Source: Proliferodiscus dingleyae
Taxonomy: Eukaryota > Ascomycota > Leotiomycetes > Helotiales > Lachnaceae
Reading direction: 5' to 3'
DNA: 64,000 nt
NCBI GenBank assembly: GCA_003988795.1
Contig: QYAK01000015.1
Location: 620,001-684,000, forward strand
In this document: positions 12,118 through 23,385 of the stretch, piece by piece
Layout: each line of letters starts with the position of its first letter
Position numbering within the stretch: the first letter of the stretch is position 1
The notes under the pieces: generated by a model
Told to the model about the DNA's origin: nothing
The model's input: only the letters and a program-made list of their open reading frames with translations
The model's database searches: none
Made by a program: the position numbers and the translations under genes

Positions 12118-12592
12118 TTTGAGACGGCAAGAATGTGCCCTTTAGATTGAAGATAAAGTCCTCTTTTATGTAACCCTCTGTCCTTTTCAGCCTCTGGGTA
12201 TAGGATGGGATTGTAGAATATCAGGTGATTCGGCCGTGAGTAGCTGGCATTCGATATTAGAGAGCATTCTAAGGTGAGGCTACGTAGTATGTAACGTAAC
12301 AAGTATACCAAGTCTGTGTGTGTATAATTGTGGACGGTGTAAGCATCGACTGGCGTATATTATCTGGCTAAAGATGGCTCAACGCTGCTGTAACCCCCTT
12401 CAGAAGTGGGGAAGCGGGGCGCTCTTCCAGCTCACAATCACGTGTGGCTCTTCCTCTCTCAGCACTGTGCTATGGCCAAAGGTTTGCACTTGATTCATCG
12501 TATTTAAAATAAATATCGTATCCTTATTCAATAGCGGTAAGATCATGATTGAATCCAAGAAGATTGAATCCGAGAAAATTGAATACTTAATT
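12118..12592. other. Intergenic spacer, PhyH gene to alpha-galactosidase
   Basis: Upstream region of the PhyH-family gene and 3' flank of the alpha-galactosidase gene. It holds a TCACGTG box (CACGTG at 12439-12444) and AT-rich sequence with repeated ATTGAATCC/GAAAATTGAAT words near 12550-12595. No gene seen. Confidence 0.6.
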
Positions 12593-14194
12593 TTAACTCC
12601 CAACTATAACTACTCCACTAGGTAGACCAAATACTTGGCTATTAGATTCATCAAGACAGCCGGAAGTGATGACTTTCTCGTGCTTAGCTTCGGTGAGACA
12701 CTCCTGTGAACTTTGGCTCTTCACGTTTCCTGAATATAGATAGCTCCAGTTCTGACTCGTCTTCCCATTGCAATCTGCCAATTCAATATTGGAATGTCCA
12801 GAATCTTGAAGGCATTGTGATGTATCAGAGAGGGGCCTCAAGGTATCATCGGACAGTACCTGCCATACTTGTCCATCATCTGCAGTCGCATTTGCCCAAC
12901 TGAGACCTCTCTTAGAAGACGTCAACGTGGTAAGTGAATAAGTGTTGAAAATCATTCCCGTTGGAATACTAGGCCCGGATGTTGAGATTCGGAAAACTGC
13001 AGTTCCATGAGATGGAATATTCTTTGCAGTAACTTGACTCTGCGCGAGACTCGTCGTCCCTGTCCAAAGGTCTTTAACCTGGACAGACGAAGCATTTGAA
13101 AGGCCAATTCTATCGAAAGAAACGCCGGAGCTTGCAGCCTTCCTGCCCCGATTTATGATTGTGAGCAATCGATTTCCATTGGAAAGATCTTTTGTCAGCA
13201 CGTCCCATGTCCCATCTTGGCTGACAAGAGTACTTTGCAATGCAAGAGAATCCTGATTCACCGCAATGAGATCCTTGTTGGTGAGATAGCTAATCTCTGC
13301 TGTAGTGAATTCGGGAATCCAGGCGCTGATGATGAGAGGCGCAGAAAGACTGGACCATATTGCAAAGTGAGACTGCTTCTCAGCCAGACTGAGATCAAAA
13401 TGATCGACTATAAGGAAGTCCGGATCGTTGAAATAACCAGGCTTCTGGTATCTCGCCAAACGGACCTCTTGACCATAGTTGAACATTATGCTATCCCAGC
13501 CAGTGATATCCGGCCAGTATGCAGTAGAATTCCACACTAAAGTATCTCTTGAGTGCCTAGCTAGCTGACCAAACTTGGGAACCCAGCCCATGACTCGATA
13601 CCAGTCTGTTAGGTTGTTTTCCTCTGCAAAATAAGCTGGCGCAGACTCGGAGAAAACCATGGGGCTAGGCATTTTGCTAAGAATGTTGTGCCAGAGGCCG
13701 TAAATCTTTTTATACTCCTCCTCTGTCGCAATAGGGACATTGCAGCCGTCAGCCTTTAAGTATTCAAAGCCCCAGGAGGCAAAGGTTTTCGCATCCAGTT
13801 CCTCGTAGCCATAAGCACCTGGATAACCACCACAACTCAGATTACCGACATCTGTATAGATGCCAGGGATAAAGCCGAGGCTTTTTAGATATTTTGTCAG
13901 CCAAGGTAGGCCATGAGGAAATTTCTCCGAATTCCAAACCATAGAACCATTTTCAGCCCTCTCGAAGGTGCTCCAGCAATCATCGAGATTGATCCTATTG
14001 TAGCCCGCAGCAAGTAATCCATTTTTGACCATTGCCTGGGCAGTATCGACGAAAACTGATTCATTCAGGCCGCACTCAAATCTGGCCCAGTCATTGAACC
14101 CCATCGGTGGGGTTGGCTGTAGTACTGATGCATGTACATATTGAGGTATCGCTACTTGCAGCAGGAACAAACACACTACGACTCGCGAAGTCAT
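12593..14194 (-). CDS. GH27 alpha-galactosidase, secreted, with C-terminal lectin-like region
   Basis: A single exon of 533 residues when started at 14194, which gives a good signal peptide (MTSRVVVCLFLLQVAIPQYVHA). An upstream in-frame ATG at 14323 adds 43 residues and would bury the signal. GH27 landmarks: PTPPMGFNDWARF, NLDDCWS, KSLGFIPGIYTDVG, and the nucleophile aspartate in FEYLKADGCN. The acid/base aspartate lies in the YWPDITGWDS region and is followed by PGYFNDPDFL. After the catalytic barrel and an antiparallel domain come roughly 130 residues with paired Cys and QxW-like repeats (CLQDSG, QNWSYLY, CLTEA), resembling a degenerate ricin-type (CBM13) carbohydrate-binding region. The enzyme releases terminal alpha-galactose from galactomannans and oligosaccharides outside the cell. 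Several N-glycosylation sequons are present. Confidence 0.94.
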   Translation of the reverse strand: MTSRVVVCLFLLQVAIPQYVHASVLQPTPPMGFNDWARFECGLNESVFVDTAQAMVKNGLLAAGYNRINLDDCWSTFERAENGSMVWNSEKFPHGLPWLTKYLKSLGFIPGIYTDVGNLSCGGYPGAYGYEELDAKTFASWGFEYLKADGCNVPIATEEEYKKIYGLWHNILSKMPSPMVFSESAPAYFAEENNLTDWYRVMGWVPKFGQLARHSRDTLVWNSTAYWPDITGWDSIMFNYGQEVRLARYQKPGYFNDPDFLIVDHFDLSLAEKQSHFAIWSSLSAPLIISAWIPEFTTAEISYLTNKDLIAVNQDSLALQSTLVSQDGTWDVLTKDLSNGNRLLTIINRGRKAASSGVSFDRIGLSNASSVQVKDLWTGTTSLAQSQVTAKNIPSHGTAVFRISTSGPSIPTGMIFNTYSLTTLTSSKRGLSWANATADDGQVWQVLSDDTLRPLSDTSQCLQDSGHSNIELADCNGKTSQNWSYLYSGNVKSQSSQECLTEAKHEKVITSGCLDESNSQVFGLPSGVVIVGS

Positions 14195-15133
14195 GACTTT
14201 TATGGAATCGATGTTAAATGAAAAGAAAAGAAAAGACTTGTGAAGGTGAAAACGAAGATTTAGGGCGCAATTGAGCTTAAGGACAGCCAAGTAAGATATC
14301 AACATGCATAGTTCACCAACCATGACAGCATCCCGACACTAATCGTACTGCCAGTGCTACTGTAATCAAATAGCGGCAAGGATCAGCATTCGCCGTTGAG
14401 GCAACCTAGATGGCCAGCGAACCATGGAGATGCTTTATCCGGAACGACTTTTCACCGATGCTGCAGAAGGGTTTCTTGTGTGCAGCTCCGAGAACAAAGT
14501 GGGCAAACTCAAGCCATCGTTGAAACGTTACGATTCACAGGTTCCATCACGGGGGCAAGAGGCGGCTTTGAGGCGCCAAGGCGATGTAGACGCCTGTCCT
14601 GTGCCAATCTATATAAAAACTGGCATTACCGAGACAGTCTGGAAGACGAGCGATTGATCGTGGTAGATGATCATCTAACCTTACAGTATGCCAAGCCCTA
14701 TCACGTGTCACCTCGCAAACTGCCGTAGAGCACAGCCCAATGCTCCGAATTAACTACTTCAACGTGGGCATATACTCTGATCACGTCGTCATTTTCAAAA
14801 TCTCGTTGAATTACGCAATCTGATCTTGACGACTCTAAGTGCGTATTAGAAGGCGTTTCTATTCAGGCAAGGTCAGAAATATCGCGTGCTGAATGGATGA
14901 AAGTTCATCAACCAATTCAGCCTGAGTGCATTGTACGGCATCAAGTACCTGCTCCTATTCCTGACGCGTGGCCCGATCCAAATTTGATCAAGTATAGGCA
15001 ATGCCATTAGTAGTCTATTATCATTCAAGATGGAATTCTGTTTTGCCTTTAGTCCATGTTCAAAAGTATGTGCTTTGCCCGTTGAGGCCAGGTCCCAAAC
15101 TTTTTCCTTGGGCCATCTCCAAACACCATCAAG
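14195..15133. promoter_or_regulatory. Divergent promoter region between alpha-galactosidase and spherulin-4 genes
   Basis: About 0.94 kb separates the two start codons. A TCACGTG box (CACGTG at 14702-14707) sits near the middle. Short overlapping ORFs at 14396-14728 lack motifs. Shared control of the two genes is possible but is only inferred from orientation. Confidence 0.4.
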
Positions 15134-15960
15134 ATGGTGAGCCCAATGGCAATTTTGCTTCCGTTGTACCTCTATCCCATAAATTCCGCATGGGATAATG
15201 TCACTCAGGCGATTGCGAGATATCCGGACGTAAATTTTCAAGTCGTCGTTGCTCCGAGTCTGTCGAACGGACTTCCCGATTCTAATTACATCACCGGTCT
15301 TCAAACGCTGAACAACTTCACGAACGTGCAGACTTTGGGATATGTGCCGACTGCTTGGGCGACTCGGGACTTGGCAACGGTGCAGGCAGAGGTCACTACG
15401 TATGCATCATGGGCGAATTACTCGAGCGCGAACATTCGTATGTCTGGCGTCTTCTTCGACGAGGCGCCCTCGATTATCAACAATGCGAACATAGGCTACA
15501 TGGCGAATGCGACAAACACTGTCAAGAGCGTCTTCCCCAAAAATGATGCTCACATTACTTTCAACCCAGGTGTACCCGTTGCACCTGAATGGTACAGTTA
15601 TGCCGACCAGGTCATCATATTCGAGAACACTTACGCCGAGTTCAATGTTGCACTTCTAGATGAAATCCAATGGGACTTGATGAAGAGATCGGGTTTCGTC
15701 ATCTACAATTTCACAGGCAACACTTCTATACAGCGCGACCTTATCAGTAATCTTACGGATTCTAATGTTGGTACAACTTACATCACGACACAAAACGGTT
15801 ACGATGAAATATCTAGCTTATGGCCACAACTATGTCGCGAGTAAGTTTCACTTCATAATAATTGACTATTGTCTTCTCGAATTTCAGAGCCGGGAAATCC
15901 TTCCCAGGAGCTTTTGATATGAATTTCTTCTCAATTACAGAACTCTACAAAGCTGACTGA
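15134..15960 (+). CDS. Spherulation-specific family 4 (spherulin-4) protein
   Basis: Two exons: 15134-15840 and 15888-15960. The 47-bp intron has GTAAGT and TTTCAG borders, and the total is 259 residues. The N-terminus (AILLPLYLYPINSAWDNV) is the hallmark of the spherulin-4 family, a TIM-barrel-like fold related to glycoside hydrolases and found in slime moulds, fungi and bacteria. The SGVFFDEAPS segment carries acidic residues typical of the barrel, and FNPGVPV and DQVIIFENTY are further family blocks. Many N-glycosylation sequons (NFT, NYS, NAT, NLT) suggest passage through the secretory pathway. However, the model starts directly at the family domain without a signal peptide, so an upstream exon could be missing. 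Role: associated with encystment/spherulation in Physarum; enzymatic function uncertain in fungi. Confidence 0.88.
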
Positions 15961-16492
15961 GTCTTTGAAGAATAAGTAATATTGACTAGCTGAGTAGGAT
16001 GAATGACTATGAGAATGAAGGGGAGAATCAAGACGGAGACGGAGACGGAGACGGAGACGGAGAAGGGGATGGGGATGGGGATGGAGATGGAGATGACGGA
16101 GATGACGACGACGATAGAAAACATCGCCATCACAAGCACCACCGCCGATGGAAATGGCCAGAACTGAAAGCACAGCCAGATGTTGTCATTTATTGACACA
16201 TACAAACATTGGATCTGCATTTAAAGGACTATAAAATACATAAAAGGTTGGAGAGCATAAACGGCACCGGATTTCATGTCTGAGACGAAAGCTTATTTGA
16301 AGGCTCCCTTGTCAGGGCTGAATGTATTCTATTCCCTTCGATTCGCTTGTAACGTGTATTATTCGACTTCCGGTCAACTTCTGCACCTTTAGTGAGGTAG
16401 GAACTGTGTTAGTATATGATTCTATATACCAGATTGATCTACCACCAGTACCTCCAGTCCAGAGCTGTCGCATGCGAGAATCTCGGCTCCTG
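15961..16492. other. 3' intergenic spacer with purine minisatellite
   Basis: Lies between the convergent 3' ends of the spherulin-4 and 5-oxoprolinase genes. It contains the GGAGAC/GGGGAT array described separately and otherwise AT-rich sequence. No gene is supported. Confidence 0.6.
16031..16115. repeat. GGAGAC/GGGGAT purine-rich minisatellite
   Basis: Tandem GGAGAC units pass into GGGGAT and then GGAGAT/GACGAC units. In one plus frame it reads as an Asp/Gly run, and on the minus strand as Val/Ser or His/Leu runs. I regard those ORFs as repeat translations, not genes. Confidence 0.85.
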
Positions 16493-19400
16493 TCATGCAG
16501 ATTCGCCCATCGACTGAATCATATCAACAGTGCCGTTCGCCACACTCGTGAACGCAGTCTTCTCTTTCTCCAGTACTCTTACTTCGCCCCCCTCTCTATT
16601 CTCATCCACTTTCTTTCCCCACCCTCCTCCGCCGGGCGACATGACCACGATTCTATCACCCGCCTCCATTACTGCAGTATTCTTTCCTCCAAGATTGATG
16701 ACTCTACCATCCCTCTTGATCCACTCATTCCTCCCTCTCTTCCCTTCCGCACCCCCACTCATGCCATACGGCGCGAATGCCCTCCTTTCACTCAAGATGC
16801 TAACTTTAATTTTTGTCCCAAACTCAATCTCCCTAATTATCCCTTCACCTCCTCGATATAAGCCCTGGCCACCACTACCTTCCCTAAGACAGAATCTCCG
16901 CAGTATCACCGGATAGCGACGTTCAAGAATTTCAGGGTCCGTGATGCGAGTGTTCGTCATATTAGTATGCACGCCCCCCGTTCCGTTCCACGTCGGTCCC
17001 GCGCCAGAACCACCGCAAATCGTCTCATAGTATCCCCATCCGTTGATTTCATCATCGGTCCCAAACGTCAAGTTATTCATGCACCCTTGACTCGCAGCCA
17101 TGGCTCTAAATGCCTTGAAGATCACGTCTACAATTCTTTGGCTGGTCAGCACATTTCCTGCGCACACCGCTGCCTCTGGACTCGGGTGTAGGAGAGAATT
17201 TTGGGGGATAATCGTGGTTATTGGCCGGATAGCTCCTTGGTTCAGAGGTATGTCGGTGTTGACGAGGCAGCGGAGGGCAAATATTATAGCCGAATTGGTA
17301 ATGGCAATGGGAGCATTCCAATTTCCGAAGGCTTCTGGGCCTGTCCCTGTGAAATCGAAAGTCGCGCTGCCTGTAGAAGGGTCGATGCGAATCTTCAAGC
17401 AGATGGCGGTGCCATCATCCATGAAATCTACGGCAGTGAGAGGTGAGACGTTACTCGCTTGGATAGTTTTCAGCATGTCGCGGACTGCGTGCTCGGCGGC
17501 GGATTGGATCTCTTCCACTGTATATAGTTTAGCTAACTCCTTCGGAACTGTATGAGATGGCCATACTGTAAAATTGCACAATATCAAGGCCATAATCTGC
17601 AATCAGAGAATGAATCAATTGACTTCCTTTATGATTTGCAGCAGCTTGTGCTTTGATATCAGAGATGTTGTCTCGCAGACAACGTGTACCCTGGCATCCA
17701 GGATGGTGAGCTGGTGCCATGAGGAGATCGATTAGCTCTTGTTCCTTGAATTTCCCGCCTTCTACGACTTTGAAAGCTTGAATAACTGCTCCTTCCTCCC
17801 ATAGCTCTTTTGAATTTGGTGGCATACTACCCGGAAGTATACCCCCAATCTGTTCAATTATCAGCATGTAAGGCTCAACTTCGCAGCAAGCGAACATACA
17901 TCTGCATGATGTCCGCGAGAGGCGGTCCAAAATATTATATTCTTGCCTTCAGTATCGAAAATTGGCGTGATGACAGTCAGATCCGGGAGATGGGTGCCTC
18001 CACATACTGTTACGTGATTAGTAACAATAAGTCTCAAATGTATTATTATAGATAGTATTCACTTGGAGAATTCGATAAAATGACATCGCCCGGCCTCAAG
18101 TTGTCGCCCCAATGATCAATCTGCCACTTCACCGCAAAAGCCATACTACCAATCTACCAAGCAGTCAGCCGTGCCCTGAGTCCCGAGTGGTGTCAACTTA
18201 CCATAGCAGGCACATGCGGCGCATTAGCAACCAAGCCTCCATCAGGCGAGAAAACCGTACACGAAAAATCCAACCGCTCCTTGATATTGGTGCTGACACT
18301 CGTCTTCTGCAGCGCCCTTCCCATTTGCTCTGCCACGCCCATGAACCTATGCCCAAATACGGACAATTGGATAGGATCTACCACTTTGAAAGAAAATGAT
18401 GGCTTGATTGAGGAAGATATGTCTATGATTACATGATTGGATAGAATATTGGCCGTAGCTTTAGGGATGACGACGATCGTTTGGGAGGAGTCGATTATGA
18501 GGGCTGGACCAGGAATGCGTAGTCCTGGTGTGAGAGTTGAGAGTTCGTAGATCGGTGTTTCGTGCCAACCCAAAGGTTTGAAGTACACCAATGTGTTGGT
18601 TTTGGTCGTGGGTTGAGGCCGGGTCTTGAAAGATGCGAGCTCCAGGGACCATGATGTAGGGAGGTCTAACATGCTGTGACCAATGGAACGGACGCGGTAG
18701 TCATCGATGATGATATCTCGATCGATGGGAAGGAAGCCGAAGCTCTTCTGGTGTGCGTTTTTGAATGCTGCGAGGAAGTCCGAGCCATCTGTCTCTTGGA
18801 CCATGAGTGGGTTATCGCTTCCATGAAATCTCATATTTAGATAGCGTTCTGAACTTATTCGGTCTTTCGGAACACCCTGTAGCTGTAGGGCCTCCACCGC
18901 TTTGTACTGGAGTTGATCTAGCTCAGCGTCGAAGAGGGGCCGATCCTCCTGGGTATAGATCAGTGCAGACGGACTTCGCTCCTCGTGGACGACATCTGCA
19001 AGAGCCATACCATATGCCGATAGGACCGAAGAATACTTGTGGATGAGAACTCGAGAAATCCCCAGAGCTTTCGCTATATCACAAGCATGTTGACCTCCAG
19101 CCCCACCAAAGGATGCTAAGTTGTGGAGTCCTGCATCATGTCCTTTCGCTTCCGTCAATGTTCGAATAGGCCTGCACATAGACTCGTTCGCGATGTCAAG
19201 AAATCTGCTCAACAAAAATTAAGAATGATGTCTTCGAAAACGATGATGAATCTTACCCAGCTGCAATTTCCTCCACCGTAAGTTTAATCTCAATCTCTTT
19301 ATTGACTTCAAACGTAAGGTTCGCAAAAAGCCTTCTACTAGCCTCGATATCAAGCGGCAATTCCTCGTTTGGCCCAAATATTTTTGGAAAATACTCTGGT

Positions 19401-20846
19401 CTTAAGCGTCCTAACACCAGATTTGCATCCGTAACCGTCAACGGGCCACCCTTCCTATAACAAGCCGGTCCCGGGTGAGCAGAAGCACTCTCTGGCCCAA
19501 CCTTAAACATGCCACTCTGCCACTTGAGAATACTCCCTCCGCCAGCTGCAACAGTGTTGATATCAAGCTGTGGGCTTTGAATAGTGATACCAGCTGTAGT
19601 ACTATCAAAGATCTGCTCTAATTCTCCGGCAAAGCGCGAGACATCCGTGCTCGTACCGCCCATGTCGAAACCAATGACAGGCATATTATTGATGGGATCT
19701 TCTGAAGTCCGAGCATATCCCACGACTCCGCCCGCAGGACCGGAGAGAATAGCTCTTAGTCCGGAGAGCGATGTGAACTCGACAAGACCGCCATCGCTTT
19801 GCATGAACTCGCAACGGCACCCGCTCGTCCTCAGATCCTCGAACCCGGCTTCAAAGCCTGCAAGGTAGCGCTGGACCTCGGGCGTGAGATATGCGTCTGC
19901 TGTGGAGGAGTGGCCACGAGGCACAATTTTGATGGTAGGTGCGAGCTCAGCGCTAAGAGAGATGTGGGTGAAGCCTATGTCGCGGGCCAGATCACCGATG
20001 GTGAGTTCGTGGTCACGGAAGGTGTAGCTGTGCATGAGACAAATGGCAATGGAGCGAAATCCTTCATTATAAGCTCCTTGTAGTGATCGCCTTGTGGCTT
20101 CGATATCTATCACTCATCAGCCCTATTTCTGACAGAACAGACTTTAAGTGACTACCTATTGGTTCAAGTATCCTCACTACCTCTCCTGTAATTCCCTTGA
20201 CTAACTTACTGTCTTGAGTGTGGTCTATAGCTAATGGTATTTTACTTTCAGTCCAAGCTTCAAGAGTCACACGCTCTGGGATTTCTATAACTCTTGAGTA
20301 AAGAACGTCGGGTTTGTTGAGTGCCATATCAAAGAGCTTTGGCCGTGACTGATTGCCGATATGCAATAAATCCTGATTTTGAAGTCAGTAGAGACTTACA
20401 GTCATCAAAAGACACAGAGATACCTTCAGCCCCTTGGTCACAGCCAAAACGAGCGGTTCTCCTTTTCTCTCAAGCAGCGCGTTGGTAGCGACAGTAGTCC
20501 CCATTTTAATTGACTCTGCAGAATAATTTATAATTTGTCTTATGTAGTTATGCAAATGTGAACATACTGACTCCCCTGAGAGATATTTTCTGTCCTTTCG
20601 GATACGACCTATCAGTTGCTTGCTCTAACACTCGACGAATTGCCTCCACTGGCGCATCTGGATAATTGTTTGGGTCCACTGAGAGAAGTTTGATGACAAT
20701 ATTCTCTTGACCTGGCACGGATGCTACGCACTGTAACGCTGTCAATTAAGTTTTTTATGATCAAGGATTATGCATACATCTGTGAAAGTTCCGCCGCGAT
20801 CGATAGAGATTCTAATCCCCTCGGCGGGGTCGCTGATTGAGCCCAT
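16493..20846 (-). CDS. OXP1: 5-oxoprolinase (ATP-hydrolysing), fused HyuA/HyuB type
   Basis: Ten exons: 20846-20778, 20730-20568, 20515-20424, 20372-20156, 20106-19257, 19204-18202, 18153-18063, 18006-17900, 17849-17567 and 17517-16493. All phases join and give 1,299 residues, the usual length of eukaryotic 5-oxoprolinase. The N-terminal hydantoinase A half starts ISIDRGGTFTDCVAS and contains MGTTVATNALLERKGE and the GFDMGGTSTDVSRF ATP-binding block. SFGGAGGQHACDIA follows. The hydantoinase B half contains SPDGGLVANAPHVPAM, GDNLRPGDVILSN, GGTHLPDLTVITPIF, TASRGHHADIGG and a C-terminal SPGGGGWG. The enzyme opens 5-oxoproline to glutamate with ATP in the gamma-glutamyl cycle (glutathione turnover) and is cytosolic. 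Intron 7 has a weaker GTGAAT donor. No breaks or missing motifs were seen. Confidence 0.95.
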
Positions 20847-23385
20847 ACTGTAAGGTACATTTGATCCCTAAGAGACAGTAGGTCCTTCTCTCTCTATATT
20901 TAATCGATGCTTGAGTATTTAAAAAGGTTGAAATAATAACGCTTAAGATGGGATTTGAATGTTATAGTATTCGGCATGAGCTGAGTGGGAACTAATCCCA
21001 CACCCAACGGAGCATCGCGCCACTGTAATTAAGAGGACGCGGAGGCTCAAATCCGATGGAAGCTGTGGTGCTCAGCAAAACCTTGTATAGTTCGCTATCT
21101 CAGCATGTATCAATGCTCGAGAGTGGGCGTACTATCAAAAGTGGGATTGCTGGTACAGGTCCTAGTTCTTCAGAGCAACATCAAATTGATCAGGACAAGG
21201 AAAATGGCACATAAGAACTGGAAACTTGAAATTAACTATCATTCAGCTTAGCAATGAACATTTCGCAGGTACTGGCCATATAGATAGCGCAATTCTTTGT
21301 TAGATAGAATTTTAAATAGGTGATGAGGAAGAGGGACATGGACACTGGACCTTGAATGATCTGTCAAAAGGGTTTAGAGACTGGATAGTAAGACACGGTA
21401 GACTGTTATACGATCCTCGGGCACTCGTTAGGCACGTCGAATTGAACAGATCGTTATAGAGCTCGTCCTCGTCCTACCTGTTCTGTGTAGACTCGAAGCG
21501 AGAAGTCATTGTGGTCATATTCAGGCGCCATGGCTTTGGGTCTCGGTTGTGTCCAATTTCTGCATGCCAGACATGCACGTACCTGCAGCGCAAATTCGCT
21601 GCAGAAAATAAATCGTACTTTCGTGTAAAATGAAGGCACCCAATCGGAATGTTCGTCTCTGTAAACACGACGTCTTTGACGCAAAACGAGACCCTCACGT
21701 ACCATGTGCCATGTATTGTGTAAGAAGCAAAGTCACTATTTCTAAGTGGAATCATAGTCATCGAACACTTATTGAAAGTCTCCCGCCTTTCGAGCCGATG
21801 TGGCCGTCCTCACCTACTTCACTCGAAGCAGTATAAGGTGATTGTGGCTGTTGCTTCACTTAGCAGAGCATGCTATGCGCAATAGCCAAACGTGGTCATC
21901 ATGGCGTGCTTGGATTTCGGCAACGAAGTTAACAACAGACTCTCTATCTAATTCATAAGCAAATCAATAGTGTAGGCATGGCTTTATGGCCGTGAGTATA
22001 TAGTTGGCAGCTGCTGTGCAATAGCACTCTCAAGCTTCTTTAACGCCGTTTCTTATATCCGTGTTCTGCCTACCAGGGTACCGGCACTGGAAATGAACTA
22101 CCATGGCTGAGGAAGAAAGTACTGTACAACTGCTGTACGGACGATTGACAAGGCAGCAAGACTTTGGCAGCTGCAGATCTCGGAGCAAGTTTCATTATGC
22201 GGCGATGCAGAAGCTGAAGCGGAGTTGTCGGAAAGCCAGAAGTCCTGAGCTAAGGCTTGACTCTCACATCACAACCTCGTGTAGATTATGTATGTAAGCA
22301 CGCACACGCATTGGCGAATCGTTCTCCCCTTTTGGGTGATTGCCGGACTTCAGCAAAAGACCGAAGCGGCCGGTGAACGGCAGGGAAAGTGGCTGGGCAC
22401 AGGGGAGTGTTCTTGTCGTAATTACTCTTACGAAGGAAGACCCTTTGGATTTCAAAGCTGCGACGGGGTGGTCTCGCCGAGGGGGTGGGCACCGAGCGAG
22501 CGGACTCCACCCTGTAGAGTGCAGACTCAAGCTGTCTCAGGGCGTGGGAGCCTGAGGACAGAAGCAAGTAGCTGGCTCTGTTGTATTGAAAGATATGCGC
22601 TATGAAGTGTCATACTGATATGGTATGACACATTATGGCTCATACACATCTCTGTCTCTCGCAGTACTCGAGGCTCGAATAAGGTTTCGCTTGTGCTGAT
22701 GGTATTGGACGTTTTTCTTGCGGGAGGCGCACGACCATGATAATTGCTCTCGCCGGAATGAGTCAAGTTGACTGCGAACTCCGGTCCTGCGTGAGACAAC
22801 AGGGGCCTCCTCAGCCCTGACGACCCTTGTGGAGATCGTGCGCCAGCCAGGACTTCTCGGGCTCCTGAAAGTGCGCAGTCTGGGGCCGACTGATGCCTGT
22901 TCAGTGTTGACGAGCGCGTTATTCTACAGCTAGGCAGATTCCAGGCATGTCGGAGGATAACAGCAAATGGATTGTTGTCTTATGTCCCCACCAGCCGCGC
23001 AAAGAGTCCAGTCAAGACTCAAGCGCCGTTATTTGTCCAGGAGGGAAGATAGTCTGAGGTGGACCACACCACCACCCACCATCTCGTTCTTGACGCACCA
23101 CGGAAAACTAAAGAGTCCGGCGCTACAGGGGATGAGTAAATACTGTCACTACTCTTGGGCGCGGGACAAAAAAAGGTGATGTTGATGGACTTGTACCTTG
23201 GCCGTCTTCACTCTTCAGCGTTTCAAACGCCTTCTTCTTCCTTTTTTTTTCCTAATTGCCTCCTTCTCTTTCTTTTTCCTCGTGCTTGAAGTAAACATTT
23301 TCTCATTCCTATCGGTTACAACCCCAGCGCCTGCTGTGCGCCGCAGATAAATTGGCGAGAGTCCCAAGAACGTGGTCGTCCCAGG
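20847..23385. other. Large intergenic region upstream of the ABC transporter
   Basis: About 2.5 kb between the divergent 5-oxoprolinase and ABC transporter starts. Overlapping short ORFs on both strands (21454-21836, 22103-22799) lack motifs and splice logic. The last 200 bases before the ABC start are strongly pyrimidine-rich (around 23228-23280), as in many fungal core promoters. No RNA gene recognised. Confidence 0.6.
23228..23282 (+). promoter_or_regulatory. Pyrimidine-rich tract upstream of ABC transporter
   Basis: An almost uninterrupted C/T stretch about 100-160 bp before the ATG at 23386. Filamentous fungal promoters often carry such CT-rich blocks near the transcription start. The assignment is positional only. 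Confidence 0.4.

Noticed and set aside
15931..16220. Acidic Asp/Gly ORF and reverse His/Leu or Val/Ser ORFs
   Set aside because: They follow the GGAGAC/GGGGAT minisatellite and have no independent support.
20950..21060. Possible tRNA-like short stems
   Set aside because: No complete cloverleaf or A/B-box pair could be made.
22264..22605. Four mutually overlapping ORFs on both strands
   Set aside because: No motif in any frame and no splice evidence.
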